Notes: generated by a model not told the origin, from the sequence alone. 64,000 nucleotides of DNA from JAZKDW01 sp040387375 (GCA_040387375.1 JAZKDW010000041.1:1-64000); one strand, 5' to 3'. Positions 8,999 through 18,900 are shown, numbered from the stretch's first letter. Translations and numbers: made by a program.

Positions 8999-9757
8999 AT
9001 GCAAATCAATAACAACGTCTTCATCATTACCGGTGGCGCGTCTGGCCTGGGTGCGGCGACAGCGCGCATGATCGTCGACAATGGCGGCAAAGTGGTGTTG
9101 GCTGATGTGCAGCCCGAGGCCGGTGAAAAGCTGGCGGCTGAATTGCAGGGCACGTTTGTGAAATGTGACGTGACATCGGAAGCCGACGGGAAGGCGGCAG
9201 TGGAGGCAGCGCTGGCGCTCGGCACACTGCGCGGCCTCGTCAATTGCGCGGGTGTCGCACCGGCGGCGAAAACGGTAGGCCGGGACGGTCCTCATGCGCT
9301 TGATGTTTTCCAGAGAGCGATCAACATCAACCTGGTCGGCACCTTCAACATGGCGCGGCTGGCCGCGGATGTGATGGCGAAAAGCGATGCCAATGACCAG
9401 GGTGAACGCGGTGTCATCATCAACACCGCTTCGGTCGCCGCCTACGATGGCCAGATTGGCCAGGCAGCGTACGCGTCATCCAAGGCCGCGGTGGTTGGGC
9501 TGACCTTGCCGATGGCGCGCGATTTGTCGAGCAAGGGCATACGCGTGATGACGATCGCGCCGGGCCTGTTCGAGACCCCGATGCTGCTTGGCATGCCGCA
9601 GGAAGTGCAGGATGCATTGGGCAAGATGGCACCGTTCCCACCGCGTCTGGGCAAGCCCGCGGAGTATGCGCATCTGGCAAAGACCATCATTGAAAACGTG
9701 ATGCTGAATGGTGAGACGATCCGCCTGGACGGCGCGATCCGGATGCAGCCGAAGTAA
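8999..9757 (+). CDS. SDR-family 3-hydroxyacyl-CoA dehydrogenase (type II-like)
   Basis: A 252-residue short-chain dehydrogenase. The Rossmann motif TGGASGLG is at about residues 10-17, NCAGVAP is the family NAG-type motif, and the catalytic Ser and YxxxK lie in INTASVAAYDGQIGQAAYASSK. The stretch FETPMLLGMP and the C-terminal LDGAIRMQPK closely match the HSD17B10-like 3-hydroxyacyl-CoA dehydrogenases of fatty acid and branched-chain acyl-CoA oxidation. The start at 8999 has AGAGG upstream; an upstream extension to 8927 lacks family similarity. The substrate is inferred from family only. Confidence 0.88.
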   Translation: MQINNNVFIITGGASGLGAATARMIVDNGGKVVLADVQPEAGEKLAAELQGTFVKCDVTSEADGKAAVEAALALGTLRGLVNCAGVAPAAKTVGRDGPHALDVFQRAININLVGTFNMARLAADVMAKSDANDQGERGVIINTASVAAYDGQIGQAAYASSKAAVVGLTLPMARDLSSKGIRVMTIAPGLFETPMLLGMPQEVQDALGKMAPFPPRLGKPAEYAHLAKTIIENVMLNGETIRLDGAIRMQPK

Positions 9758-9793
9758 TCGCCGCGTCGCCGTCACCTGTCATCGGGACACCTT

Positions 9794-11560
9794 GTGCACT
9801 TCAGGTCTACAGCGTTAACACTGGTGATCGCATTGCTGGCCGGCTGTGCCAGCGCGCAGAGCGGGCAGCAGGCGCCGGAAGGCGCGAGCGGCTATACCGA
9901 AAAATCCGGATGGACGGCGAAGAAGTTCATGGTCGCCGCCGCCAATCCCCTGGCAGCCGATGCCGGTTACCAGGTGCTGAAGGCGGGCGGTTCCGCCATC
10001 GATGCGGCAATCGCGACACAAATGGTGCTGGCGCTGGTTGAGCCGCAATCGTCGGGCATCGGCGGCGGCGCCTTCCTGATGCATTTCGACGGCAGCACGG
10101 TCCGCGCATACGATGGCCGGGAGACGGCGCCAGCCGCAGCCACCGAAAAATTATTCCTGGATGCCGACGGCAAGGTGATGCGCTTTCATGATGCCGTGGT
10201 CGGCGGCCGATCGGTTGGTGCGCCGGGCGTATTGCGCATGCTTGAACTGGCGCACAGGCAGTATGGCAAGTTGCGATGGGCGGTGCTGTTCGATGCTGCA
10301 ATCAGGCTCGCCGACCAGGGTTTTGCGGTCAGCCCGCGGCTGGCGGCACTGCTGCAGGCCGATCAGCATTTGAAAAAAGATGCAGTCGCCGCGGCTTATT
10401 TTTACGACGCGGATGGCAAGCCATGGCCGGCGGGCCATGTACTGAAAAACCCTGAGCTGGCGCAGGTGTTTCGTGACATCGCCAGTGGCGGCGCCGATGT
10501 GTTTTATAAAGGCCAGATTGCGCGCGACATCGAAGCGAAAGTGAAAGGCCATCGCACCAATCCGGGCCGCCTGACCGCTGCCGATATTGGCGCATACCAA
10601 GCGAGGATCCGTGGTGCGATTTGCACCGACTACAGGCGTTGGACCGTGTGCGGCATGCCGCCGCCATCGTCAGGCGGCATCGCTATCGCACAGATGCTCG
10701 GCATGCTGGAAACCCGCGATATCGGCCGTTACCCACCGAAGGATGGCGTGCTTGACGCCACAGGCGTACATTTTTTTTCGGAAGCGGGGCGGCTCGCTTA
10801 CGCTGATCGTGCACGTTATGTCGCCGACACTGATTTTGTGCCGCTGCCAGGAAACAGCGTGAAGCCTTTGCTCGATAAAAAATACCTGGCAACACGCGCG
10901 GCACTCATCACGGACAAATCGATGGGGCCGGCGAAACCTGGCGTGCCGCCTACGCTCAATCTTGTATCGGGGATCGACACGTCGCCGGAACTGCCTTCAA
11001 CCTCCCATATCTCGATTGCCGATGCCGGCGGTAACGTCATCTCGATGACAACCACGATAGAAGATGCCTTCGGTTCGCGTCAAATGGTGCGTGGATTTTT
11101 GCTCAATAATCAGCTGACGGATTTTTCGATGGATGCCGCTGATGCGGAGGGGCCGATTGCCAACCGGGTGCAGGGCGGAAAGCGTCCGCGCAGCGCGATG
11201 GCGCCGACCTTTGTGTTTGAAAAAGGCAGCACCAATCTGATTCTCGCGACCGGTTCGCCGGGTGGCTCCGCGATCATCAACTACGTCGCCAAAGTGTTGG
11301 TCGGCGTGATGGACTGGGGCCTGGACGTGCAGCAGGCGATCAGTCTTCCGAATTTCGGCAGCCGTAACGGACCGACGGAGCTGGAGCAGGGCCGCGTGCC
11401 GGAGAGTCTGATAGAACAACTGAAGGCAAGAGGCCACAATGTGCGGGTCATGGACCAGACTTCCGGCTTGCAGGGCATCATGCGCATGAATGTCCGGGGT
11501 GAGCCGATATGGTTCGGTGGTGCGGACCCGCGCCGCGAAGGCATCGTGAAGGGCGATTGA
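9794..11560 (+). CDS. ggt: Gamma-glutamyltransferase, lipoprotein
   Basis: A 588-residue gamma-glutamyltranspeptidase that is cleaved autocatalytically and removes gamma-glutamyl groups from glutathione and related compounds. The N-terminus is a lipoprotein signal (ALLAGC), so the enzyme should be anchored in the envelope facing the periplasm. The nucleophile is Thr403 in STSHISIADAGG, followed by MTTTIED. GSPGGSAI near the C-terminus matches the substrate-binding loop. The start is GTG. It is preceded by the SDR gene with 36 bases between them, so co-transcription is possible. Confidence 0.93.
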   Translation: MHFRSTALTLVIALLAGCASAQSGQQAPEGASGYTEKSGWTAKKFMVAAANPLAADAGYQVLKAGGSAIDAAIATQMVLALVEPQSSGIGGGAFLMHFDGSTVRAYDGRETAPAAATEKLFLDADGKVMRFHDAVVGGRSVGAPGVLRMLELAHRQYGKLRWAVLFDAAIRLADQGFAVSPRLAALLQADQHLKKDAVAAAYFYDADGKPWPAGHVLKNPELAQVFRDIASGGADVFYKGQIARDIEAKVKGHRTNPGRLTAADIGAYQARIRGAICTDYRRWTVCGMPPPSSGGIAIAQMLGMLETRDIGRYPPKDGVLDATGVHFFSEAGRLAYADRARYVADTDFVPLPGNSVKPLLDKKYLATRAALITDKSMGPAKPGVPPTLNLVSGIDTSPELPSTSHISIADAGGNVISMTTTIEDAFGSRQMVRGFLLNNQLTDFSMDAADAEGPIANRVQGGKRPRSAMAPTFVFEKGSTNLILATGSPGGSAIINYVAKVLVGVMDWGLDVQQAISLPNFGSRNGPTELEQGRVPESLIEQLKARGHNVRVMDQTSGLQGIMRMNVRGEPIWFGGADPRREGIVKGD

Positions 11561-11658
11561 TGTCCGAGTGTACAGCGGCTGCGCCGCGCGTCTTTTTTTT
11601 GCGAATGCCAATCACACCAGGCTTCCCAAAAGGACAGACACCCTGCTAATCTCCCTGT

Positions 11659-12882
11659 ATGGGGGCACGCAAAAAAACAGGATTGATACTGACGGGCGGC
11701 GGCGCTCGCGCCGCTTATCAGATCGGTGTGATGCAGGCGATTGCGTCAATCCTCACCGAAGCCGGGTGGGCGCCGGAACGTAATCCTTTCGATATCATCT
11801 GCGGCACCTCGGCTGGCGCCATCAATGCGACAGCGCTGGCGTGCCATGCCGATAATTTTGGCGAAGCCGTGCAAAAGCTGTCGCACGTCTGGGAAAAAAT
11901 TGAGGTGGCGCAGGTGTACCGCGCCGATTCACTCGGCGTGATTCAGTCGGGCGCGCGGTGGCTGTCGCTGCTGTCTTTCGGTTGGCTGTTGCGTAAATGG
12001 CGTGCCAATCCGCCCAATTCCCTGCTCGACAATACGCCGCTTGTCACCTTGCTGCATCGCCTGCTGGATTTTCCGCGCCTTGACGCGGCGCTGACCAACG
12101 GCTCGCTGCATGCACTTGCGGTGACCGCATCCTCTTATACCGCGGGTCATCACCTGACCTTCTATCAGGCGGCGGCAAACATTCAACCCTGGAAGCGGAT
12201 GCAGCGCTTTGCACTGGAAAGCCAGATCGGCATCGAACACCTGCTGGCATCGTCCGCCATTCCACTCATTTTCCCCGCCACGCCGATTTACTGCGAAGGC
12301 CGGCGGGAATATTTTGGCGATGGTTCAATGCGCCAGCTGGCGCCGATTTCTCCGGCAATTCATCTGGGAGCAAGCAAGGTGCTGGTGGTCGGCGCCGGAC
12401 GCCTGATGGAGCCCGCGCGCGACACCAGTGAATTCGCCGGCTATCCGAGCCTGGCCCAGATCCTGGGTCATGCAATGTCGAGTATTTTCCTTGACAGCCT
12501 GGCGGTTGACATCGAGCGCCTGACGCGGATCAACCTGACCCTGTCGGTCCTGACCGAAGAACAGAAGGCCAATACATCACTGCGGGAAATCGAGATGCTG
12601 ATTATTTCGCCATCCCAGCGGCTTGATGAAATCGCCAGCCGGCATATCGGCAGCCTCCCCCGGCCAGTCCGCACTCTGCTGGGAGGGATCGGCGCAACCG
12701 AAATACGCGGCGCGGCGCTGGCGTCGTACCTGCTGTTTGAAAAGAGCTACACCTGTGAGCTGATTGCGCTTGGGCGGCATGACACGCAAACACGCCGGGC
12801 CGACGTACTGAAATTCTTCGGCGCTGCCTCCCGCGGCGAACTGTCCCATGAAGACGATGTGATGAATATAACAACAGGATAG
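11659..12882 (+). CDS. Patatin-like phospholipase family protein
   Basis: A 407-residue patatin-type serine hydrolase. The oxyanion-hole segment GGGARAAYQIG lies near residues 10-20. The nucleophile elbow is GTSAG with Ser51, and the catalytic dyad Asp is Asp221 in DGSMRQ. There is no signal peptide, so the protein is probably cytosolic or peripheral. The beta-proteobacterial family usually has this size; the lipid substrate is unknown. Confidence 0.9.
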   Translation: MGARKKTGLILTGGGARAAYQIGVMQAIASILTEAGWAPERNPFDIICGTSAGAINATALACHADNFGEAVQKLSHVWEKIEVAQVYRADSLGVIQSGARWLSLLSFGWLLRKWRANPPNSLLDNTPLVTLLHRLLDFPRLDAALTNGSLHALAVTASSYTAGHHLTFYQAAANIQPWKRMQRFALESQIGIEHLLASSAIPLIFPATPIYCEGRREYFGDGSMRQLAPISPAIHLGASKVLVVGAGRLMEPARDTSEFAGYPSLAQILGHAMSSIFLDSLAVDIERLTRINLTLSVLTEEQKANTSLREIEMLIISPSQRLDEIASRHIGSLPRPVRTLLGGIGATEIRGAALASYLLFEKSYTCELIALGRHDTQTRRADVLKFFGAASRGELSHEDDVMNITTG

Positions 12883-13102
12883 GCCGCATTCAGGCAATTC
12901 GGGTTGATTCGGCCTGTACAACACGTTACCCTACAGTATCGTAAATGTGTGATCTTGCTTGAGCAGTGTCAAAACGTAATCAGAACGTGAAATGACCGGT
13001 AGCAGCAGGTCGATGGGGGCCGTTTCTCCTGCCGGGTAGTCGCTTGCTGGTGGACTTGTTGCAAAAAGTGCAATCCGCCCGGAGGATTTACGTTACTGAT
13101 CG

Positions 13103-13228
13103 GCGCGTCGAAGAGAATTGCGCATTCCCGTTATAGGATGTTTTATTGCTGGCGGCCGGCTGACTGGCTTGGAAAAATGTTATTACACGGACAATCCTTG
13201 GGTGACTTTCAATCGCATCGAAGAGTGG
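13103..13228 (+). pseudogene. Remnant of a barnase-like secreted ribonuclease
   Basis: Translated in the frame of 13103 this stretch reads ARREL..., then a CYYTDNPWVTFNRI segment at 13175-13222. Guanyl-specific RNases of the barnase/RNase Sa family end with a very similar stretch (YYT-D-Y-x-TF-RI). No intact upstream part (signal peptide, catalytic Glu region) was found in 12883-13102; the frame is broken there. The position directly ahead of a barstar gene supports the reading. This is inference from a short match; the rest of 12883-13102 shows nothing recognisable. Confidence 0.45.
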
Positions 13229-13232
13229 ATAA

Positions 13233-13697
13233 GTGAATATATATACCCTTGCAACGCAAATAAACCGGCGCGAATCGATGCTCGAGCCCATAGCGGAATT
13301 GAGCCTGTTCAAATCCGTACCTTCCAACGTGGTGCAGTCAATCCGTGCCTTCCGCGTGACTGATTTGCAAGCTGAGGCGGCTCGCCTGGGCCAACATTTC
13401 CTTTATGCGCACTGCGCAGATGCGACGACCAAACAGCAGGTGCTCGGGGTGATTGCCGATGCGTTTCATTTTCCTAAACATTTTGGCAAGAATTTCGATG
13501 CGCTATCGGAATGCCTGACCAGCCTGGTGCACAAGGCGGGCAAACAATCGGGTTTTCTCGTGGTTCTGGAACAGTTGCCAAACACGGCAAAATTCGACAA
13601 GGAAGCACGCGAAACAGTACTGGACGTGTTTCGTGATGCCGCCGATTTCTGGGCCGACAAGAAAGTGGCCTTTCGTGTGTTTTATTCGTTTCAATAG
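13233..13697 (+). CDS. Barstar family ribonuclease inhibitor
   Basis: A protein of 154 residues whose last 95 form a barstar domain. The core AFHFPKHFGKNFDALSECL holds the helix whose acidic residues fill the RNase active site in barstar, followed by GFLVVLEQL and FRVFYSF. The start used is GTG 13233 (AAGAG upstream); ATG 13278 is an alternative that removes 15 residues. The expected cognate RNase gene upstream appears decayed, so this may be an orphan inhibitor guarding against an external or distant RNase. Confidence 0.85.
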   Translation: MNIYTLATQINRRESMLEPIAELSLFKSVPSNVVQSIRAFRVTDLQAEAARLGQHFLYAHCADATTKQQVLGVIADAFHFPKHFGKNFDALSECLTSLVHKAGKQSGFLVVLEQLPNTAKFDKEARETVLDVFRDAADFWADKKVAFRVFYSFQ

Positions 13698-13723
13698 CCC
13701 CGGCAACTCTTTCATTTGCCATG

Positions 13724-13748
13724 AGCCGACCTGTGTGTCGGCTTTTTT
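13724..13748 (+). terminator. Rho-independent terminator after barstar gene
   Basis: The stem agccgac / gtcggct has a 6-base loop and a T-run, and lies 27 bases after the barstar stop. Confidence 0.85.
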
Positions 13749-13775
13749 AATTTGCGGTACGGTACAATGCGCGCC

Positions 13776-14381
13776 ATGAAAAGCATCGTTATCCTGATTT
13801 CCGGACGAGGCAGCAACATGGAGTCCATTGTGCATGCCGCGCAAGCGGAACAATGGCCGGCCAGGATCGCCGCTGTCATCAGCAATCGCGCCGATGCCGA
13901 GGGATTGGCCGTGGCTGCCGCATTCGGCATTCCCACAGCGGTGGTGGCAAATAAGGATTTCCCTACACGAGAGGCCTTTGATGGTGCACTGCAGCTGGCG
14001 ATCGACCGGTTCGCGCCCGATCTGGTCGTGCTGGCCGGCTTTCTGAGAATTCTCACCGCGCCTTTGGTGCAACATTATGCCGGAAGGATGTTGAATATCC
14101 ATCCGTCGTTATTGCCGAGTTTTCCAGGGCTGTCGACGCACCGGCAGGCGCTGATGGCGGGCGTCAAGGTGCATGGGGCGACAGTACATTTTGTTACCGC
14201 TGATCTCGATCACGGTCCGATCGTGACACAGGCTGCGGTCGACGTATCGCCCGACGATACGGAATCGACCTTGTCCGAGCGGGTTTTACAGCAAGAGCAT
14301 ATTATTTATCCACGTGCGGTACGCTGGTTCGTCGAAGGCAAGCTGAGCATCGACAATGGCCTTGTGCACGTGGCACAGTAG
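13776..14381 (+). CDS. purN: Phosphoribosylglycinamide formyltransferase
   Basis: A 201-residue GAR transformylase of purine synthesis, which uses 10-formyl-tetrahydrofolate. The N-terminal phosphate-binding segment is ILISGRGSNMESI. The catalytic Asn-His pair is in NIHPSLLPSFPG, and the catalytic Asp in TADLDHGPIV. ATG 13776 was chosen to match the family N-terminus MKSIVILISGRGSN; the frame is open slightly further upstream. Confidence 0.96.
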   Translation: MKSIVILISGRGSNMESIVHAAQAEQWPARIAAVISNRADAEGLAVAAAFGIPTAVVANKDFPTREAFDGALQLAIDRFAPDLVVLAGFLRILTAPLVQHYAGRMLNIHPSLLPSFPGLSTHRQALMAGVKVHGATVHFVTADLDHGPIVTQAAVDVSPDDTESTLSERVLQQEHIIYPRAVRWFVEGKLSIDNGLVHVAQ

Positions 14382-14419
14382 ACATCGTATCCGCAAGACT
14401 ATTTAATGAAGGAAGTCGC

Positions 14420-15676
14420 ATGAGATTGCCACCTGCAATCGTTACCTATACCGAAGAGGTCTTGCGTGAAATTTTGCGCTTTACCGGCCCGGCCGACGTC
14501 ACGCTGTCGCGCTATTTCCGCGACCATCCCAAGCTTGGTTCCCGCGAGCGCGGCGTGATTGCCGAAGGTGTGTATGGCTTGCTGCGCAATAAAGCCGTCT
14601 ACACGAGTTTTGCCGAGTCCGGCAACGGACCGACGATGCGCCGCATGACCTTGCTTGGTCTGGCCGACGCGGCTGGTGTGGATGCACTGGGCGGCTTGTC
14701 GGAAGAAGAAACCGAATGGCTGACGCGGGTGATGGAAATCGACCGCAGTTTGCTGCCGGCCGCCTTGCGGTCGAATTTGCCGCAATGGCTGTTTGACAAG
14801 CTGGTGGCGCGCGATGGCGAGGCGGCGACCTTGCAGCTGGCGGAATCGCTGAACCAGCCCGCGCCGCTTGACCTGCGCGTCAATGCCGTCAAGGCCACGC
14901 GCGACGAGGTCATGGCTGCGCTGGCCACGGCGCCCATCCTGAGCGAGCCGACGCCTTATTCGCCGCTGGGTGTGCGTGTGATCAAAAAGCCGGCATTGCA
15001 AAATCTGCCGCTGTTCAAGAACGGATCCATCGAAGTGCAGGATGAAGGCAGTCAGCTGCTTTCACAAATCGTCGGCGCCAAGCGTGGTGAGATGGTCGTT
15101 GATTTTTGCGCCGGGGCAGGCGGCAAGACGCTTGCGCTGGGCGCAACCATGCGTAACACCGGGCGTTTGTATGCATTCGATGTGTCGGAAAAGCGTCTGG
15201 CGAAATTGAAGCCACGCCTTGCCAGAAGCGGTTTGTCGAATGTGCATCCGGTGCAGATAGCACATGAAAACGATGCCAAGATCAAGCGCTTGTCCGGCAA
15301 GATCGACCGTGTACTGGTTGACGCGCCATGCAGCGGATTGGGCACCTTGCGCCGCAATCCGGATGTGAAGTGGCGCCAGTCGCCGGCGTCTATTGTCGAA
15401 CTGAACGCCAAACACACGGCCATTTTGTCCAGCGCCGCGCGCTTGGTGAAGCCGGGTGGACGGCTGGTATATGCCACTTGCAGCATACTCGATGAAGAAA
15501 ATGAAGCGGTGGTCGCGCAGTTCATCGCGGCGCATGAGGATTTTGCGCTGGTGCCGATGAGCGATGTGCTGGCGGAGCAGAAAATCGAACTGGAAATGCA
15601 GGATTTCCTGAAGCTGGCGCCCCATCTGCATCAGACCGACGGATTTTTTGCTGCGGTTCTCGAGCGCAAAAAATGA
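14420..15676 (+). CDS. rsmB: RsmB/NOP-type RNA (cytosine-5) methyltransferase
   Basis: A 418-residue SAM-dependent RNA m5C methyltransferase of the RsmB/Sun family. The SAM-binding region begins at VVDFCAGAGGKTL. The two family cysteines are in DAPCSGLGTLRRNPD (motif IV) and YATCSILDEENE (motif VI). The N-terminal helical part is shorter than in E. coli RsmB and no clear NusB-like domain is seen, so the rRNA target C967 is inferred rather than certain. It overlaps the PLD-like gene by four bases. Confidence 0.88.
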   Translation: MRLPPAIVTYTEEVLREILRFTGPADVTLSRYFRDHPKLGSRERGVIAEGVYGLLRNKAVYTSFAESGNGPTMRRMTLLGLADAAGVDALGGLSEEETEWLTRVMEIDRSLLPAALRSNLPQWLFDKLVARDGEAATLQLAESLNQPAPLDLRVNAVKATRDEVMAALATAPILSEPTPYSPLGVRVIKKPALQNLPLFKNGSIEVQDEGSQLLSQIVGAKRGEMVVDFCAGAGGKTLALGATMRNTGRLYAFDVSEKRLAKLKPRLARSGLSNVHPVQIAHENDAKIKRLSGKIDRVLVDAPCSGLGTLRRNPDVKWRQSPASIVELNAKHTAILSSAARLVKPGGRLVYATCSILDEENEAVVAQFIAAHEDFALVPMSDVLAEQKIELEMQDFLKLAPHLHQTDGFFAAVLERKK

Positions 15677-16239
15677 GCTTGCGGTTTCCTATCGCACTCA
15701 CTTTGGCCGGCGCATTTTTCCTTGCGCCCTCCGCGGGCGCATTCGACTCTGTAACCTTGCCGGTCGCTGCGCAAGGTACCTTGCAGGCGGCTTTTTCCCC
15801 GTGGGACAATGTTGAAGGCATCATCACCGGGGCAATCGACGGCGCCAAAAAACAGGTGCTGGTGCAGGCCTATCTGCTGACCAGCAAAAGAATCGCCGCA
15901 ACGCTGATCGCGGCAAAGCAGCGCGGTGTTGATGTACGGGTGCTGGCTGATGCAAGGCAGCACTTCATTGTCGGCTCTTCCAGGCTGCCCGAACTGGCTT
16001 CCGCGGGCGTCGGCATCTGGCTCGAAACGGCATATGAAAACGCGCATAACAAGGTCATCATCATCGATGCCGACACGCCAGATGCAGCAGTCATCACGGG
16101 CAGCTTCAATTTCACGTGGACTGCGCAGCAAAAAAATGCGGAGAATGTCCTTGTCATCCGCAATAATCCGCCGCTCGCTTCCCGCTATGCGTTGAACTGG
16201 AAGCGCCATCAACAGGGTGCGACAGCCTACAAAAAATAA
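15673..16239 (+). CDS. Exported phospholipase D-like (Nuc-type) protein
   Basis: A 188-residue protein with an N-terminal signal peptide (about 22 residues, ending around AGAF). It has a single HxKxxxxD motif, HNKVIIID, followed by GSFNFTWTAQQKNAEN, as in the small single-HKD nucleases of the Nuc/phospholipase D superfamily, which work as dimers. Periplasmic or secreted nuclease activity is the likely role. The start overlaps the rsmB stop (ATGA), so the two are translationally coupled. Confidence 0.87.
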   Translation: MSLRFPIALTLAGAFFLAPSAGAFDSVTLPVAAQGTLQAAFSPWDNVEGIITGAIDGAKKQVLVQAYLLTSKRIAATLIAAKQRGVDVRVLADARQHFIVGSSRLPELASAGVGIWLETAYENAHNKVIIIDADTPDAAVITGSFNFTWTAQQKNAENVLVIRNNPPLASRYALNWKRHQQGATAYKK

Positions 16240-16241
16240 AC

Positions 16242-17591
16242 ATGATGCCCATCTCCAATCTCTGGTCCAGCTTGCAGGCCGATTTGTACAAGCCTGCTCT
16301 GTTATGGCAAATCGGCACAATTGTCGTCTGCATCGGATTGGGCTGGATTCTGGCGCGCATGGTGCGCGGCAGGCTTACCGCGCACGAAGCGCGGCTGCGT
16401 GCGGTACAGATGGGTGTCGACAGTTTTTCCAGGGTTTCAGCACCGCTGATTGCATTTGTGCTGCTTGTGATTGCCAGGCCAATTCTGGCGCAATGGCATC
16501 AAGTCAATCTGTTGCACGTTGCGATACCGCTGGTTGGATCGTTTGCATTGATCCGGTTAACCTTTTATGTCTTGCGGCAGGTGTTCGCCCATGGCGGCAG
16601 AGTCGGAAAACTCGTGCTGTTATTCGAGAAATTATTTGCTCTGCTGGTATGGGTTGGCGTGGCGCTTTACATTACCGGGTTGTGGGCGGACGTCTTTTTG
16701 TATCTGGAACAAACGGTGATACCGATTGGCCGCTACAAGACCTCTCTACTGACCATTTTGCAGGCGGCCGCCTCTGTGGCCGTGACCTTGATTCTGGCAT
16801 TGTGGGCTGGGGCGATGCTTGAAGAACGCCTGATGCGGCTGGATACCATGCATTCGTCGCTGCGTGCCGTGATGGCGCGCATGGTCCGCGCAAGCCTGAT
16901 TCTGATCGCGGTTCTGGTCAGTCTGTCCCTGGTTGGCATTGACCTGACCGTATTATCGGTTTTCGGCGGTGCGCTCGGCGTCGGGCTTGGTCTGGGATTG
17001 CAAAAAATTGTCAGCAGTTACGTCTCCGGCTTCGTGATCCTGCTTGAACGTAGCCTTGCGATTGGCGACATGGTAACGGTGGATAAATATTATGGTCAGG
17101 TGACCAGAATTAATACACGCTACACGATCGTGCGCAGCCTTGACGGTATCGAATCCGTCATACCCAACGAAATGCTGGTGGCAAGTCCGGTACAGAACTA
17201 CTCGCTAAGCGATAGCAAATTGCGCATAGCGACCCAAGTCACCCTTGGTTATGAAACCGATATCGACCACATATCGCCCTTACTGGTCGCAGCAGTAGGG
17301 AGTGTCGCGCGTGTGCTGGACGACCCGAAGCCACAGGTATTGTTAATGAAATTCGGTGCGGACGGACTGGAATTGGAAATCGGATTCTGGTTCGATGATC
17401 CCGAGAACGGCCGTTCCCATCTTTTGTCCGAGGTTAATCGCGCGATTTGGCAGGTGTTGCAAACACAGGAAATTTCTGTTCCCTATCCGCAACGCGCGTA
17501 TCGAATTATTGACTCTCGGCCCAAGGGAGAGGATGGTGCAGAGGCTGCTGCGGTGGCAGCGGACCTCATGTACCAGGCCAAAAAACGTTAA
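16242..17591 (+). CDS. Mechanosensitive ion channel family protein (MscS type)
   Basis: A 449-residue membrane protein with about six hydrophobic segments in its first 260 residues. The pore-lining helix region GGALGVGLGLGLQKIVSSYVSGFVIL is MscS-like. It is followed by the beta domain (LERSLAIGDMVTVD) and a C-terminal alpha/beta domain. It should act as an osmotic release valve in the inner membrane. It is two bases downstream of the PLD-like gene and probably co-transcribed with it. Confidence 0.92.
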   Translation: MMPISNLWSSLQADLYKPALLWQIGTIVVCIGLGWILARMVRGRLTAHEARLRAVQMGVDSFSRVSAPLIAFVLLVIARPILAQWHQVNLLHVAIPLVGSFALIRLTFYVLRQVFAHGGRVGKLVLLFEKLFALLVWVGVALYITGLWADVFLYLEQTVIPIGRYKTSLLTILQAAASVAVTLILALWAGAMLEERLMRLDTMHSSLRAVMARMVRASLILIAVLVSLSLVGIDLTVLSVFGGALGVGLGLGLQKIVSSYVSGFVILLERSLAIGDMVTVDKYYGQVTRINTRYTIVRSLDGIESVIPNEMLVASPVQNYSLSDSKLRIATQVTLGYETDIDHISPLLVAAVGSVARVLDDPKPQVLLMKFGADGLELEIGFWFDDPENGRSHLLSEVNRAIWQVLQTQEISVPYPQRAYRIIDSRPKGEDGAEAAAVAADLMYQAKKR

Positions 17592-17691
17592 AAGCGGGTA
17601 CAATCCTGTAGGGAAATTCCGATATGCGGCTGCTCGCGATCATGAATGCGAGAACGAAGCTGCAAACGTGTATTTTAACTTTGGAGCATGA

Positions 17692-18900
17692 ATGATTTTA
17701 AGTGCAGTATTTGAGTCGGTACTTGACTTTCTGTCGAATGGCCTGACGCGTGCGACAGGCTGGCAAATATTTGCGTTCACCATGGTGGTGACGCATATTA
17801 CGATTGCGGGGGTGACGATTTACCTGCATCGCTGCCAGGCGCACCGCGCGCTGGACTTGCATGCGATTCCAAGTCATTTTTTCCGCTTCTGGCTATGGCT
17901 GACGACTGGCATGGTCACCAGGGAATGGGCCTCCATCCATCGCAAGCATCACGCAAAATGCGAGACCGAAGAAGATCCGCATAGCCCGGTTACCCGTGGC
18001 ATCAAAAAAGTATTCTGGGAAGGCGCAGAGCTTTATCGCGCTGAATCAAAAAATCTGGCGACCATGGAAAAATATGGCCACGGCACGCCCGATGACTGGA
18101 TAGAACGCAATTTGTATAGCAAGTACAGCGCCATGGGCGTCACGGCGATGCTGGTCATCGACATCCTGTTGTTCGGCGTAATTGGTCTGACGGTGTGGGC
18201 AGTACAGATGCTCTGGATTCCGATTACCGCCGCTGGAATTATCAACGGTATCGGCCACTACTGGGGTTATCGCAACTACGACTGCAATGATGCTGCAACG
18301 AACATCATCCCTTTCGGCATCTTGATCGGTGGCGAAGAATTGCACAATAACCATCATACTTTCGGCACGTCCGCAAAGCTGTCATCCAAATGGTATGAGT
18401 TCGACATAGGCTGGATGTATATCCGGATACTGGAAATCGCCGGTCTGGCAAAGGTAAAGAAAATCGCGCCTGCACCCAAATTCAATCGCGAAAAGCTGGT
18501 TGCGGATTTGGAAACGTTACAGTCTGTTATCGCCAATCGTTATGATGTGATGGCCAAGTACACAAAATCAGTGACACACGCATGGCACGATGAAGTCGAT
18601 CAATTGAGGGAAAAGTCCAAACTGGAATCACGCTTTCTCAGGTCCTCGAAAAAGTTGATGCAGCGCGAGCCAGGCAAGCTGGAAGCTCCGCAAAAACAGC
18701 AGTTGTCGGAATTGTTTTTGCATAGCAAAGCATTGCAGACCATGCACGAAATGCGGGTGGAGCTGGCCGCGATCTGGGAACGTTCTCATTTCAGCAGCGA
18801 CCAGTTGTTGCACCTGCTGCAGGATTGGTGTTCTCGTGCCGAAGCCTCCGGGATCAAGTCACTACGCGAGTTTTCGTTACGCCTGCGCAGCTACGCTTGA
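17692..18900 (+). CDS. Acyl-lipid/acyl-CoA delta-9 type fatty acid desaturase
   Basis: A 402-residue integral membrane di-iron desaturase. The three histidine boxes are HRCQAH, HRKHH (WASIHRKHHAKCETEEDPH) and HNNHH (EELHNNHHTFG), with paired hydrophobic segments near residues 20-40 and 145-190. The last about 130 residues form a charged, mostly helical extension beyond the catalytic core. It should introduce a double bond into membrane fatty acids. A terminator follows. Confidence 0.9.
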   Translation: MILSAVFESVLDFLSNGLTRATGWQIFAFTMVVTHITIAGVTIYLHRCQAHRALDLHAIPSHFFRFWLWLTTGMVTREWASIHRKHHAKCETEEDPHSPVTRGIKKVFWEGAELYRAESKNLATMEKYGHGTPDDWIERNLYSKYSAMGVTAMLVIDILLFGVIGLTVWAVQMLWIPITAAGIINGIGHYWGYRNYDCNDAATNIIPFGILIGGEELHNNHHTFGTSAKLSSKWYEFDIGWMYIRILEIAGLAKVKKIAPAPKFNREKLVADLETLQSVIANRYDVMAKYTKSVTHAWHDEVDQLREKSKLESRFLRSSKKLMQREPGKLEAPQKQQLSELFLHSKALQTMHEMRVELAAIWERSHFSSDQLLHLLQDWCSRAEASGIKSLREFSLRLRSYA

